A stretch of DNA of 64,000 nt from NCBI GenBank assembly GCA_033065855.1, contig JAVXUO010002268.1, positions 1-64,000 of the forward strand. The letters run 5' to 3'. The DNA comes from Escallonia rubra. Lineage: Eukaryota > Streptophyta > Magnoliopsida > Escalloniales > Escalloniaceae. A program made the position numbers and the translations under genes. The notes beneath the pieces were generated by a model. It was not told the DNA's origin, did no database searches, and saw only the letters and a list, made by a program, of their open reading frames with translations. Shown here piece after piece: positions 31,462-43,690 of this stretch. The stretch's first letter is position 1; each line of letters opens with the position of its first letter.

Positions 31462-34400
31462 TAGAGATGTCAATGGGCCGAGCTTAAGCCGGCCCAGCCG
31501 GGTCCAGTGAGCGTCACATGAAAATAGGCCGGGCCAGATTTCTGGGATATATAGGCCCAGTCCAAGCCTTGGCTCTAGGCCCAATATTTAGGGTTGGTCC
31601 CGGGCCCTTTTTTTTTTTCTTTTTCCTAACTACTTGTTATTCACTTGCGTCGATGGCCAACAAGAATACATCAACTTAAGGTTGAGATTGATACATGTTA
31701 ATTTGATGTAATATTGACAGGCCTTTTTCGGCCTACTAGCATTATAAGTAGCACTTTCCGGCTTTCCCACCTTTCCGGAAGTTTGGTAAATAGAAAATGA
31801 CGATTACATCTATCAAATTGCTTAATATGGTAGCTCTTTAAATTTTCGCAAATGTCTGCATGGTATTTGGCTTCTTTGCTACATTTGGAGTATTTGGATG
31901 GAGTAGAACTTCATTACCATGTACGCAGTTCATCTTTAATTTGATGTTTGGATAGCAGTGACTTTCAGATTAACAGATAACTTCTTTTTTTTTTTTTTCT
32001 TTTTCCAGTAAACATCTATTGAAGTCATATGCACAAACTTTTTACCTTATGTGTATGCAAGCAAGTAAAACAACTTAAATTTCCCTAGACATGCACACAA
32101 TAATCTAACACAGAAACTGAGCTGAAACAATATAAGCAATTAACAATAAATTAGATAAAACTTCTGTAAACTATGTAGTAATATGTGTGTAAACAATAAT
32201 ATTTCTAGCATTCAAATTGATAGAGTTAAGATAAACGTGTTCATAGGCCCTCCTCTTTTTATCCAGGCTTGGGATCGGCTGCTTGTAAACAAATAGGCGA
32301 AGTTACCTATTTTTTTATATATAAGAAAAAATATTTATCTTGCTTGTAAAAACTTATTTTTCTATATATATATATGAAAAAAATATATTTTGTGAAAAAA
32401 ATTATTCTTAAAACTTAAGAAAAGGAAAATAAAAAGAAATTACATAATCATCCGGAAAATACTTTAACGTCCGAGTCACTGCTCTTCATATCATCAATCT
32501 GTTTATCTTGCTTGCTGTATTTCGCATCAAGATAATCCTTCCAACATACATATAGCTCGAGCGATTCGGGGTTAAGGTGACTCCTCCTGTCATCCAAAAC
32601 CCTCCCGCTCACTGAAAATGCCGACTTTGAAGCAACCGTGGAGGCTTGCACCGGCAATACATCCCGTGCAATTTGGGATAAAGTTTTATACATGTTTTGG
32701 TTTTGGTTTTGTTTCCAAAAATTTAACAAATAAAAATTAACATGTTCTTGCATTGTTAAATTAGATTAATGATCAACATTGGAATATACACCAATCTCGT
32801 TAAAAGATGAAAAAGTAGACGAACCTGCCGAATTAGAAGTACCTTCACCTGGTAGTTGTCTTGCTACTAGATGTTCAAAGCCCTTAAGGTATGACACATA
32901 ATACCTCTCAGCAGTCGATGATGAAGCTCGCCCGCGCACGTCAGCAGAATTACGATAGAGGTTGAACAGTTCCTCAAATTTCTTGCTCACTTTCGCTGTG
33001 AGTTCGGTTGTGTCCGCTACTGAGTAGCACATTAATCTCGACATCTCTTGTATCGAGACGTTCACACCATGCAACTTTAACTTAGGATCTAAACAAGTAG
33101 CCACAACAAAAACAACAGGCAAACTTCAATATTTATTAAACTTTTTATCCATAACTTTTACTATTTCCTGAAAGGGTCCTATATATCTCCATTTATTTAA
33201 CATTGTAGCTATCTTGAGAATTTCTGTTATAGCGAGAGGAGAGGTGGGATAGTACGTACCAGCAATAAATTGGTAGACGTATAAAATAACTCAAAAAATT
33301 CAGCTAGGTGTGTAGCCATCTGCCATTCAGCGTGAGTTGGCAAGCCGGCTGGGAACGAGGTTCGTAGAAAATGCGTATAGACTTCTTTGTATGCCAGAAT
33401 ATGTAAAGCATATAATATGTAGAGTTCCACCTATGGACCACATCTGTAAGTGGTCTCTTACGAGAGATATAATATTGAACACACAATGCTTTAAATTGTT
33501 GTGTTCTCGGACCCGAACTATTAACATATGCTATCATACCCCTCATTTTGAGAAGAATATCTCCTGCAGCCCCTAAACCATCTTGAACAATTAAATTAAT
33601 TATATGACAAACACAACGAACATGAAATAATTTACCATAAAGTACAGGTTTGGGGCTCTCCTCTAAAGCATCAACAACAGCTGTATTGTTAGTAGCATTA
33701 TCAAAACTAATACTCATGATCTTATTCTTTAATTTAAACGTGGTACATACTTTAATTATAATAGTAGCAACGTTAATTCTATAACACGGAAAAAGAAAGA
33801 GTTCGAAAGCGATGATCCTCTTGATCATAATCCAATCTGCATCAATCCAATGGGCCGTCGCACAAGCATAACTAACAAAAGTAAACGGAGATTGCCAAAT
33901 ATCAGAAATAAGACTAACTTTATCGTCAAAATGATCGAAAAAATCGATCAGGCATGCTTTAACAACATTATACTGCTGGAGTGCATCAGATCTAGTTGTG
34001 TTTCTATGAACCTTTTTGTACAAAGGTTGCACGTGGGTGTTCATATATCTAGAGTGCTTAGCATTATCGGCAAAACTAAAGGCTTGTTCATCGTGAATAA
34101 TAAATTCAGCGAGACAGTCTCTTTACTCTCGCTGATTATAAACAAATAACTTACCGTCAAAAGATAATTGTGTTTAGCTAGGTTTGACGTAGCTGCTTCG
34201 AGGTGCACACTGAGAGTAATGCCTGTTAAGATGTCCATTACCACTACCAGTGGAAAATAATTTAGCATAGTACTTACATCGAGCTTTTCGGGCGCCGTCC
34301 ACTGTAATTTCATCAAAATGATTCCAACACTCGACTTTCTTTTTTTTCACCTTTTGGACTTCTGACTGACTACCGGAAGGATTGCTCGGCCCTTCTCCAT

Positions 34401-35589
34401 CACGATCGCTCATCGGGTTAACATTATGCCACGGAGTAGTAGCTTCGCCAACCGAGCTGCGTCCTTGACTAAAATACGGGCTATCTTGTGAAGACGTGTA
34501 TTCAATATCTGGAATGTTTTGATTGAACTCCCAATTGGCTTGGGTATCTATCATACAACCTGTACTCATTCGTCCAGGAACGAATGGTTGTGGTGGTGCT
34601 TGGATTGGTGTTTGTGACGGCCGTGGTGGTGGTGCTTGTGCTGGTGGTGGTGCTTGAGCTGGTGGTGGTGTTTTTAGTGATGATGATCCACGCTTCAATT
34701 TCTTCAGTATTCCATCCATATTTGATGCTAAACTTTTTTACTAGATTAAAAAATAAAACTAGACCAGTAATAAGTAATTAGAAATAACAATTAAAAAGAA
34801 TTAAAGAGTAACAAATGAATAAGAGTAATTAGTAATTCAAAATTGGAGAGAGTTAGTAATCAAAAAGAATTTGGTAATAGTAATTAATAAATAAGAATTC
34901 ACTAATTACTAATTAGTAAACAAAATAATTAGAGAGTAACAAATGAATGAGAGGAGTAGCTAGTACTTAGAATTTAGTAAGAGTAGTAATTAGTAAACAA
35001 GAGTAGTAATTGGAGAGGGAAATAGTAGCAAAACTTGTACAAATGTAGAATATTTAGATAAGAGAGAGTAAGAAGATTGGTGTGAAAAATTTGAATGAAA
35101 GGGTGTGAATTTATAGATTTTTTAAAGTCCACAAAAGAACAAAATGCCCCTTAAAACTAGCCGTTTATAGCTGTTGGGAGGGTAAAAGTGTAAAAAACCT
35201 TAAAAGAGTTGAAAAAATTAAGTTGGACCAAAATACCCCAAAAACTAGTCATTATATTGGTGTTGGGGGGTTAAAAGTGGAATTTAGGGAAATAATGGGG
35301 AATATGGCCGTTTGGGGGAAAAGGGGGGGAAAAATTCAATTTGAAAAACCATGGGGCCTACCAGAAATGGGCCAAAAAGAGGGCTGCAGCCCTTGACCAA
35401 TTTCGGGCCAGATTCGGGCCATTTTGGGCCACCCCGTTTTGACGGGCTTAACCCGGACTTTTTCGGGCCAGGCCTGACCCGGGCTTTTTTTGGCAATTTT
35501 TTTTGGCCCGCCTTGTTCACCACAGGGCGGGCCAAAAACGGTCCGGGTCGGGCTAGCCCGCGGGCTGCCCGGCCCTTTTGACAACTCTA
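31462..35589 (-). mobile_element. hAT-superfamily DNA transposon
   Basis: The termini are TAGAGATGTCAATGGGCCG on the left and, reverse-complemented, TAGAGTTGTCAAAAGGGCCG on the right. This is the typical hAT TAGRGNTGTCAA end, followed by GGGCC-rich subterminal sequence on both sides. The flanking 8-mers GCCTAATC and ACCTTATC match at six of eight positions, as expected for an aged 8-bp duplication. Inside is a degraded BED/hATC transposase on the minus strand. At about 4.1 kb the size fits a formerly autonomous element. Confidence 0.9.
32448..34719 (-). pseudogene. hAT transposase (BED zinc finger to hATC), decayed
   Basis: The ATG at 34719 starts a Pro/Gln-rich N-terminus and then a BED-type zinc finger (CWNHFDEI, CKYYAKLF, HLNRHYSQC) in which the second cysteine of the CxxC pair is tyrosine. 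A TAA follows at about 34174. The frame resumes with AEFIIHDEQAFSF-type sequence and the catalytic domain (33304-34044: VSLISDIWQS, ISFDNATNN, RCVCHIINLIVQDGL). The frame then shifts near 33400-33430 (HAEWQMATHLAEFFELFY), and a DUF4413-like segment follows at 32766-33122. The hATC dimerisation domain comes last (LSQIARDVLPVQAS, VASKSAFSVSGRV, CWKDYL). Stops and at least two frameshifts make it non-functional. Confidence 0.88.
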
Positions 35590-36636
35590 ACCTTATCACA
35601 CCCCTCGTGATACACTTTTTGCTCTCTTTTGATTTAGTTTAGTTTTAGTCTACATGTCATGTAATTGCATTTGTCTTGCTAAAAATTTTCATTACAATCA
35701 CTGTAAAAACACGTGTTAAAAGCAAGTAGAATTTCTCGCGTCAGCCTTTCAAAATAAGGCATTATGTGTATGTTTTCCCCTAATGGCATTTATTTATTTT
35801 TTAACATCATCCTTATAGCGATTGCAAGCACAAAAAACTAAGGATCCAAGAGATGGAGAGGGTTCTCAAGGTCAGAACTAATTGATCTGCAATTTGAAGG
35901 GAAAGAACATTTGTCAACTTCGAACCACAATCCCACCATTTTGGACCCGCATCGAAAATTTCATTTGAAACAAACCGAATCAGAGGTATCGGTGATCGTG
36001 TTTCAGATCCGAGGGTAGCGAGTGGGAGGGAGTACTTTTGTGGCTGAAGGACTTCCGATCTATGGGTGGAAGTCGAGATTAGAAGGTGGAGGTAGGTGGT
36101 AACTGATGGAGGCTAAGGTGGGGTGCCTGGGCAGAGAGAGCAAAAGACACAAAGGAAATGAAGAAAAAGAGGAGGAGAAATAGGAATACTGAAACGACCC
36201 TTCCACCCTTTCAGCCATGGAAGCTGAAGAAGGAATGGGCGGCGGCTGGGTCTTCTTTGCAGAAAGGATGGAATGGTTTTTAGGTCTTGGTGCTTCATCA
36301 CATCATCTTGATTGGCTAAAAATCTTTAATTACTGCTTTCTTACTTCAAGGAGTTACGAGTAGATTCATATCCAGGCCTTGCAGAAAGCTATTAGTTGTG
36401 AATGGATCTGTTTTTTTAACAAGGCGTAACTTTTTCAACTTTTTGGGGAAAGTTTGTTGTATGACAACAAAATCAGTAAAGATAGCTGTGACATCAGAAG
36501 TAAGATTCTCTCTTTATAATAAGATTGAACTTATCGCTAAATTGTTTTTCTGTGGATTAACTCTCAAGGAAAACGAGTTCTTATATTATTATTGAAGAAG
36601 AATTGAAGAAAGCCAGCTCCAAAGTATGTAAGCATC
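35590..36636. other. Intergenic DNA, no gene recognised
   Basis: It starts with the right hAT target-site copy. The 35820-36300 segment has a CT-rich, leader-like look on the minus strand but no recognisable coding sequence. Confidence 0.5.
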
Positions 36637-36648
36637 TGGTGTCGTATT

Positions 36649-36799
36649 AACCAGAGGTCTCGGGTTTGAGTCCTGAAAATGGAGTTGTGTTAAAATTTGG
36701 TAGGGAGGCTTTGCCGCCCATGTAGTCCTACCTGGCTCGAACCCGGATTAGTCGGCTCCCAAAGTGGTTTCCGGATACCGGGTGGTCTAACAAAAAAAA
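36649..36799 (+). mobile_element. 5'-truncated tRNA-derived SINE
   Basis: A 151-bp insertion is bracketed by a 12-bp perfect direct repeat, TGGTGTCGTATT (36637-36648 and 36800-36811). It opens with a pol III B-box-like GGTCTCGGGTTTGAGTCC and has the GGATTAGTCGGCTCCC and CCGGATACCGGGTGGTC words seen near the 3' end of Au-like plant SINEs. It ends in a short A-run. The A box is missing, so the copy is 5'-truncated and probably not transcribable. Confidence 0.8.
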
Positions 36800-36811
36800 T
36801 GGTGTCGTATT

Positions 36812-37213
36812 CATAGAAGTACATGCAGTGGCGTACGTAAAACACCTGGTGTTTGTGTTTGACCCTTGGACTCCCTTTGTTTAAGAAGATGAGCTCCAAA
36901 TAAAAGAACAGAATCATGCTACACGAAGGAAAAATGTTTTATTTATGTACAATCTTTATGAGAAATACAAAAAAATAAAGAATGAAACTAAACAAACTAT
37001 GTTGATGCAAGTCGTCTTTTCATTACATTCGACTTGTTAATCACTACAAAAAAATTGGTCATTAGTTACTGTTAGCCTTAAAATTGGCCAGTGTCTCCCT
37101 TAGGATTCGATGGGCTTAACATCCCTGCCCATGGCACTTGTAATGGGTGCAGCCCCTTATGCTAGATGCGGTTCTGAGAAGCTTTCGGCCTAGTGGTAAG
37201 CGCTTGATCTAAC
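36812..37213. other. Intergenic DNA with a CACTA-like terminus
   Basis: CACTACAAAAAAATTGG starts at 37042 and looks like a CACTA transposon end, but no partner with a matching 3-bp duplication was found. Near 37188-37220 the words GGCCTAGTGGTAAGCGC and AAGTGGTATCA resemble a tRNA A box and a tRNA-Met type PBS, just before the copia coding fragment begins. Confidence 0.45.
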
Positions 37214-39204
37214 AAGTGGTATCACTTTAGCAAATTTGATTCCAAAACATTTGAGGAAATTTTTCTTGGTTACTCTAATAATAGTATGACATATAAAGTT
37301 TATAATAAAAGTACTTTGGTAGTAGAAGAATCCATTAATGTTACTTTTGATGAGACTAATCCTTTTTTCTTCGGAGGACTAACATTGTTAATGTAGATGA
37401 CATGGACAATGACTTGGGAACTTTGGACATAAGTGAAACACTACAAGACAACCCCAAAGAAATTGATCTAGGGGAGCAACCATCAAGCTCTAAAGGGGGA
37501 AACGAGGAAGCAATCAATGATGCTTCAAACTTTGACAACTCTCAAGCATTACCAAAAGATTGGACTTTCAAAAAAGATCATCCAAGCGATCAAATCTTAG
37601 GTAATCCTTCAAGTGGGGTAAGAACTCGACGCTCTCTTCAACAACATGTTAATTTAGCTTTTCTTTCCCAAATTGAACCCAAGAACTTTTCCGAACCTCT
37701 ACATCGTGAATCTTGGATGCTTGCTATGCATGAAGAACTAGTTCAATTTGAAAATAATCAAGTTTGGACCCTTGTGCCTAAACCTCAAAACTTTAGGATT
37801 AAAGGCACAAAATGAATTTTTAGAAACAAACTTGATGAATCCGGTGTCGTGGTTAGAAACAAGGCTAGATTAGTGGCCCAAGGTTATAACCAAGAGGAAG
37901 GAATTGATTTTGATGAGACTTATGCACCGGTAGCTAGACTTGAATCTATTAGAATGCTATTAGCTTTTGCTTGCTATAAAGATTTTAAACTCTATCAAAT
38001 GGATGTCAAAAGTGCTTTTCTAAATGATTTTATTTCGGAGGAGGTTTATGTGGCTCAATCTTCTGGCTTTGAACATGAAAATTTTCTAAACCATGTTTTC
38101 AAGCTTAGCAAAGCTCTTTATGGTTTAAAACAAGCTCCTAGAGCTTGGTATAAAAGGCTAAGTAATTTTCTTTTAGAAAATGATTTTTCAAGAGGTAAAC
38201 TTGACACCACTCTTTTTATAAAATCTAAGGGCAATGACTTATTGTTGGTGCAAATTTATGTTGATGATATTATAGTTAGTGCTACTAATGGATCCTTGTG
38301 CGAAGAGTTTGCTTCTTGTATGAGTAAGGAGTTTGAAATGAGCATAATGGGAGAACGTAACTTCTTCCTTGGATTGCAAATCAAACAAAGCAAGGATGAA
38401 ATCTTTATCAACCAAGCGAAATACACCAAAGAGCTACTCAAGAGATTTGACATGGAAGAATCAAATGCTTTTGACACTCTAATGAGCTCATCATTAAAGC
38501 TTGATAAAGATGAAACGGGTAATGATGTTGATATTAAGCGCTATCGAGGTATGATCGGATCACTCATTTACCCTACCGCAAGTAGACCCGATATAATGTT
38601 TAGTGTTTGTCTTTGTGCTCGATTTCAAGCTTGTCCTAAGGAATCTTATTTGGTTGCCGTTAAGAGAATCCTTAGATATCTTAAGGGCACTCACGATTTA
38701 GGGTTATGATTTCCTAGAAACACATCTTATTTTGACCTAGTTGGGTACTCAGACACTGACTATGTCGGTTGTAAAATCGAGCGGAAAAGCACTAGTGGAG
38801 GTTGCCAATTCCTATGTCACTCTCTTGTTTCTTAGAGTTCCAAAAATCAAAACTCGGTTGCACTCTCTACCATCGAAGCCGAATATGTGGCAGTTGGTGC
38901 TTGTTGTGCGTAAATTCTTTGGATGAAACAAACTCTTTTGGACTTTGGCCTTACGTATGATCACATACGTATCTTATGCGATAACTCTAGTGCCATTGAC
39001 TTGAGCAAAAATCTCATCCAACATTCACGCACCAAGCACATAGAAATCAAACACCATTTTATTTGTGATCAAGTGCAAAAAGGTGATATTGTTCTCGACT
39101 TCGTGGACACAAATCACCAAATAGCGGATATCTTTACTAAACCGCTAGATTCGAAGAGGTTTACCGTTCTTAGAAGAGATATTGGCATGTCTTTACCTAT
39201 GTGA
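37214..39204 (+). pseudogene. Copia pol fragment: integrase C-terminus, RT, RNase H
   Basis: It begins at a KFDSKTFEEIFLGYS block, the usual end of copia integrase, and goes on with VVEESINVTFDE. The Sirevirus-like RRSLQQHVNLAFLSQIEPKN precedes RT. RT motifs: [43 protein letters not shown] and the catalytic IYVDDII. RNase H shows GYSDTDYVGC, STIEAEYVA, CDNSSAIDL and the terminal HIEIKHHFICD. Stops occur near 37392, at 37813-37815, 38707-38709 and within the RNase H segment (near 38835 and 38910). It cannot encode a functional enzyme. Confidence 0.9.
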
Positions 39205-39419
39205 CTAGGTTATTATATATCTTGTGCATAAACATGCTAGTTGCTCTTTACAAGCTTGAGCATTATCTCATATGCTTATAGCATGCTTTGGTTTATTTTT
39301 CTCTTTCCAAACATTGTTGATTTTGTTGATATTTATTTATTTTAAAATGATTTGCACACACTTATATTGCAATATACATATGCATAATCTTTTTCAATAC
39401 TGTTTGATTTTTTGCATTG

Positions 39420-39505
39420 AAGTTGACTACATTAGGCAATACAGTCGACTGCATTGGTCAATATAGTCGACTGCATTGCGGAATGCAGTTGACTGCGTTA
39501 CGGGG
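39420..39505 (+). repeat. CAGTCGACTG palindrome cluster after pol
   Basis: Three or four copies of the ATACAGTCGACTGCATT type (some with one change) occur between pol and the env-like ORF. The same palindrome is repeated in the LTRs at 42280-42460 and 46280-46480. Confidence 0.8.
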
Positions 39506-39624
39506 AAAGGGCATAAATCTAGCCCAGATTTAATATTTCAGTGAAAATTCTCTCTTTCTCTCTCTCTGAACCGAATCCCTTATCACTCCTGGGACTCATT
39601 TTTTCACAAATCGGCTTGAAATTG

Positions 39625-40225
39625 GTATGTAATTCTTCCCAAATCTTGTTCTTTTACATGTTTTACACACTTTCTCCGATTATTTTCACCAACATTGTTC
39701 AAAATTCTTGTTTCTTCGAATTGTTCTCTTTCATATTATTTCATCCAATTCACTTCAATTGAGCATGATATTACATCTTTTATCTTTTGATTCATGCCTA
39801 GGGATGCTTATTACATGTTTCTACATAGTTTAATTACATTAATTCATGCAAAATTCAATTTTCCCCAATTTTTCATAAACTAGGGTTTTCCAAATTGTCA
39901 AATTTTCTTCAAATTGATTATGCACTTACATGTTTAATCACTTGATTCATGCTTAGTTATGTCTATTGCTCGATTATACATGATTAATTACATTCGATTT
40001 GTCCAAAATTGATTTTTCCCAAATTGCATGAACTAGGGTTTATTTTCTTCTAATTTTTTTTAAAAAAATTCATGTTGCGTTTTCTTTCTATCAAATTTTC
40101 ACATGATTTATTTCAACAATTTCATAGAAAACATTTTTTAAAAACCCTAATTTTCAAAAATTTTTAAATGATTTTCACTTTCTTTGCATTTTCATTTATC
40201 TTACTTATTTTATTTCTCTGTTTAG
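39625..40225 (+). other. Candidate leader intron before the env-like ORF
   Basis: A donor-like ATTG|GTATGT at 39625 and a strong pyrimidine-rich acceptor ending CTGTTTAG at 40225 flank 601 bases of T-rich DNA. A CT-rich leader lies just upstream, and the env-like ATG is 13 bases downstream. This suggests the ORF was expressed from a spliced transcript. There is no RNA evidence. Confidence 0.35.
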
Positions 40226-40237
40226 ACTGTTTCAAGA

Positions 40238-41370
40238 ATGGCTCGAGAGAAACGCGCGCGTGCTAGTACGTCTCGATCACAAGCCGCACCCGAGCCCGAG
40301 CCTATCGCGGTTGAGTTTGATCGCAACCGTTATCAAAATTGCGAGGCTTTAGACCATTTTTCTGCACAACTCTCTTCCCCTCTGCTCAATCCGCTTATTC
40401 TATGCAAATCTGACTACTGGGAGTATTTCCAGTGAGTCGTGTACTCTCACATCATGTCTTTGGTCGTCATATTTCATTCACACAGTCTCACCTAGCCACT
40501 CTTCTAGACCTCCCCAATAGTGGATTCTCCTTTATGTTGGAGATGATCCCGTAGCTGGTCAGTCACATTGGTTTGAACGACCTTTTACTATTGAGGAACA
40601 GCTTCGACACACACTTCATTGTCGACAGGTTAGGGCTGCGAGCAAGCCCAACTTACGTGACCTGCCACCTCTCCCTCGACTTTTCCATCATGTCATTGCA
40701 CATAACGTCATTCCTCAAGCCGGTGGTCTTTCACTCGTCTCTTACTTAGACATCCAGCTTTTGACCTTTTTCCGCTCGGGTACACCGATCAACCTCCCTT
40801 ATCTCATCATGCTGAACATGATTAGGAGCGCCTCACATCCAGCCTTAGCTATACCTTATGGCCTCTTACTCAGTCGTGTCTTTGCTGCGCTTGACATACA
40901 TCTTCTCTGTGAGTATATTGAGCTGACTCAGCACAACATCCTAGACTGCTCTACCCTCCGTAGGAAGAGCCTTTTAGATGATCGTAGTCATTTTTTACCT
41001 GAGCCTGACATGGACGATGTCATTGTTGATGATGATGATGATGAGGATGATGTTGCTGATGGTGATGATGATGCTGCTGATGCTGATGCTTCGTGGAGAT
41101 GCCGGTGACGGGGTTGGTCGTGATCCACCTCCGTTGGTCATACCGAGTACTCATGAGGCGAGCCCTTCTTCCGGTCCTTCTGCTACCTGATATGAGGCGA
41201 TCTTAGCACGATTGGATATGATGCAGCAGTAGATGCATGATGGTTTCAGTTGGATGGATCTTGCTCACAGCCAGCTCAGTCGATGCCTTTCCCGCATGGA
41301 GGATCATTATGGTATTCAGTGTCCCGATGAGGACTTATTTTATCCACCACCTCCACCGTCGGGTCCTTAG
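40238..41370 (+). pseudogene. Env-like (putative plant transposon protein) ORF, broken
   Basis: The ATG at 40238 gives MAREKRARASTSRSQ and a frame to 40435. Coding sense then continues in other frames: SHHVFGRHISF, FERPFTIEEQLRHTLHCRQV, HNVIPQAGGLSLVSYLDIQL, and from 40761 FFRSGTPINLPYLIMLNMI to an Asp-rich run (VIVDDDDDEDDVADGDDD). The order matches the putative plant transposon protein domain found in the env-like position of Sireviruses. Frameshifts lie near 40440 and 40540-40560, with stops further on. No transmembrane segment or signal peptide is obvious, so a true envelope role is not supported. Confidence 0.65.
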
Positions 41371-41699
41371 GCGTTAGGACATGATTTATGTTTTCTTGCT
41401 TCTGCTTTTGACTTTATGTATTTCAAACTTGTCATGGATGTTATGCGTAGTATTATTAAAACTTGGTAGGGTTTTTAATTAGCACTTTGATTCACACTTA
41501 TATTGCTGCATATATGATTCATTAAGCTTCTTTTTATGTACTATTTTATTACAAGTCTTGATCCACCTTTTGATGGTTATTCAAGTACTTATGTTTTCTT
41601 GTTTGCATGCCTTTGTTGGCTATATTGATTATCCATGAATGGAGATACATATTTTGATCACTTTCACACCACACACACCCTTGATCTTTTTCATGATAC

Positions 41700-41934
41700 C
41701 AAAAGGGGGAGAAAAATATTGTTGATTCATACTTGTGTGAATTTGATATGAGCATATATTTTTTAAGATAGGGGGAGCCTATATTGCTTAACATAGGGGG
41801 AGCTTATCGTATTAATTCTTTTGTTTTTAACCCTTATGGTTTATAATTGAGATTGTCATGCTTCATTGCGTTTATCATCTTATATATCTCATATGTTTTG
41901 AATCAATGTTTGTCATCATAAAAAAGGGGGAGAT
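41700..41934 (+). repeat. Multiple polypurine tracts before the 3' LTR
   Basis: Four PPT-like runs occur: AAAAGGGGGAGAAAAA (41701), GATAGGGGGAGC (about 41768), CATAGGGGGAGC (about 41792) and AAAAAGGGGGAGAT (41921), the last directly abutting the LTR. Repeated PPTs are a Sirevirus hallmark. Confidence 0.75.
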
Positions 41935-42566
41935 TGTTAACCCTACGTTTATTTAACCTAGGATTATATTTGATTTTGATGATAACTAACATTAATGATT
42001 ATGTTGTCTTAACATGCATTGAGTTGATGAAGCAATAGTTACAATCTCATACTCATGCAAACGGACTATTAGAGAAGCAAATCGTTCAAAGACTCTCAAC
42101 GGAACGCAGCAAAAAAGGAATTTGTCGATTAAGTTTTACAATGCTTTTATTTCCTTCTTTGTAACTAGACATAGAGAGTTGATCGTATCGATGACTGTAA
42201 ACCTAGAACTTGCGCATAAGTTTCCCTTGCATGCATAAAAGTTTTTCATTCTTTAAAAACAAGGAAACTGCATTTTCAGGAATACAGTCGACTGCAAGTT
42301 GGGCAGTGAGGTATTACAGTCGACTGCATTCCAATGCAGTCGACTGCAATACTTCTAGTAGCCTATTACAGTCGACTGCAAGTTGGAAATTTTGAATTTC
42401 CAACGGCTACTTTGGGAATACAGTCGACTGCAATGGCACATTGCAGTCGACTGCATTTACCGTTTGACGCATTTAATGCTCCACCTAACTCCAAACGGTC
42501 ATATTTATTCCCACACCTATAAATACTCATCTTGGGCATGGTTTTGATTCATCAATTGCATTCAAA
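41935..42566 (+). repeat. Partial 3' LTR (U3) of the copia element
   Basis: It starts TGTTAACCCTACG. It carries six CAGTCGACTG palindromes (42280-42460) and a TATAAATA box at 42518-42525. It stops about 40 bases after the TATA box, near the expected transcription start. The full LTR at 45512-46819 continues another 670 bp. Confidence 0.85.
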
Positions 42567-43680
42567 GACTCGAAAAAAGCTCACCTTAGGTTTCTTATCA
42601 TTAAAAAGCTCACAAGGGGTTTTTAACAAAAATTTCGCAAGATAACCCTATTAAGAACAAAACAAGCACAATTGACCGCCTCCGCCCAAAAGTACTTAGG
42701 TAAACCATATTCGTTAAGCATTGTTCTTGCCGCTTCTTGCAAAGACCTATTCTTTCTTTCGGCTGCACCATTTTGTTGAGGAGTTCTAGGAGCTGAAAAA
42801 TTATGTGATATACCAATGTCATCACACAAAGCTCCTATTTTTTAATTTTCAAATTCTCTACCATGATCACTTCGAATGTAGGTTATCAAATATCTTTTTT
42901 GATTTTGAACACGTTTTGTAAATGAAGTCAACACATCTAGAGACTCAACTTTGGTGGCAAAAAAGAAAGTCCAAGTATAGCGAGAATAGTCATCAACAAT
43001 AACAAAACAATATGATTTACCACCAAGACTCGTAGTAGGGATTGCTCCAAAAAAATCCATATGAAGTAATTGCAAGGGTTTAGAAGTAGATACCATTTTC
43101 TTCGGTTTGTGAGAGACTTTCTTTTGCTTACCCATTTGACAAGCATCACATACTTTGTCTTTCTCAAACTTGATCTTCGGGAGTCCCCTCACAAGTTCTT
43201 TGCTCGAAATATCTTTCAAATGCTCCATATGCATGTGTCCAAGTCTTCGATGCCAAAGCCAAGATGTCTCACTAATAGCACTAAGACACTTAACATCTTG
43301 GTTAACTAAATCATTTAATTGTATGGAGTAAACATTGTCATCTCTACTTCCTACCAAAATAGTTTCATTATTTTCAAGGATTGAATAGTGCAATGAGAAG
43401 CCTCAAAGATTACCCTAAAATATTTATCACTAAATTGACTAATACTTAGCAAATTATGCTTAAATCCTTCAACATATAACACATTCTCTATTGAATGTGG
43501 TTCCTTATCAATAGTTCATTTACCTTTGATTTTTCCTTGAGAATTGTCACCAAAGGTCACATTTCCTCCTTCTTTAAGATCAATCGAGGTGAAAAGAGAT
43601 ATGTTGCCGGTCACATGTCATGAGTATCCACTATCAAGAATCCATTTCTTGCTACTAGATTTTGCTTTGAGACATACCTA
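42560..43680 (-). pseudogene. Copia protease end and integrase fragment
   Basis: It opens with a WILDSG protease motif (near 43630-43655). The pre-integrase zinc region (WHRRLGHMHMEHL, CDACQMGKQKK) and the integrase core follow, with acids in LLHMDFFGA, YIRSDHGREFEN and NGAAERKNRSL. Stops occur in the protease (near 43620 and 43515), at about 42840 (after REFEN) and after ILRNF. The frame resumes to a KTPCELFNDKKPKVSFFRVF-like end at the junction. It is non-functional. Confidence 0.85.
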
Positions 43681-43690
43681 TAAACACAAA

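Larger units (their letters stand above)
37214..42566 (+). mobile_element. Sirevirus-like copia element, 3' half (plus strand)
   Basis: It starts inside the integrase/RT linker and runs through RT, RNase H, an env-like ORF, repeated polypurine tracts and the U3 part of the 3' LTR. It breaks off at 42560-42566 against the inverted 5' half. An env-like ORF plus multiple PPTs before the 3' LTR are Sirevirus traits. The LTR piece matches the full LTR at 45512-46819 with a few percent difference. Confidence 0.85.

Noticed and set aside
40238..41100. A true retroviral envelope gene
   Set aside because: No signal peptide, transmembrane segment or fusion-type motif; resembles the plant transposon protein domain in the env-like position only.
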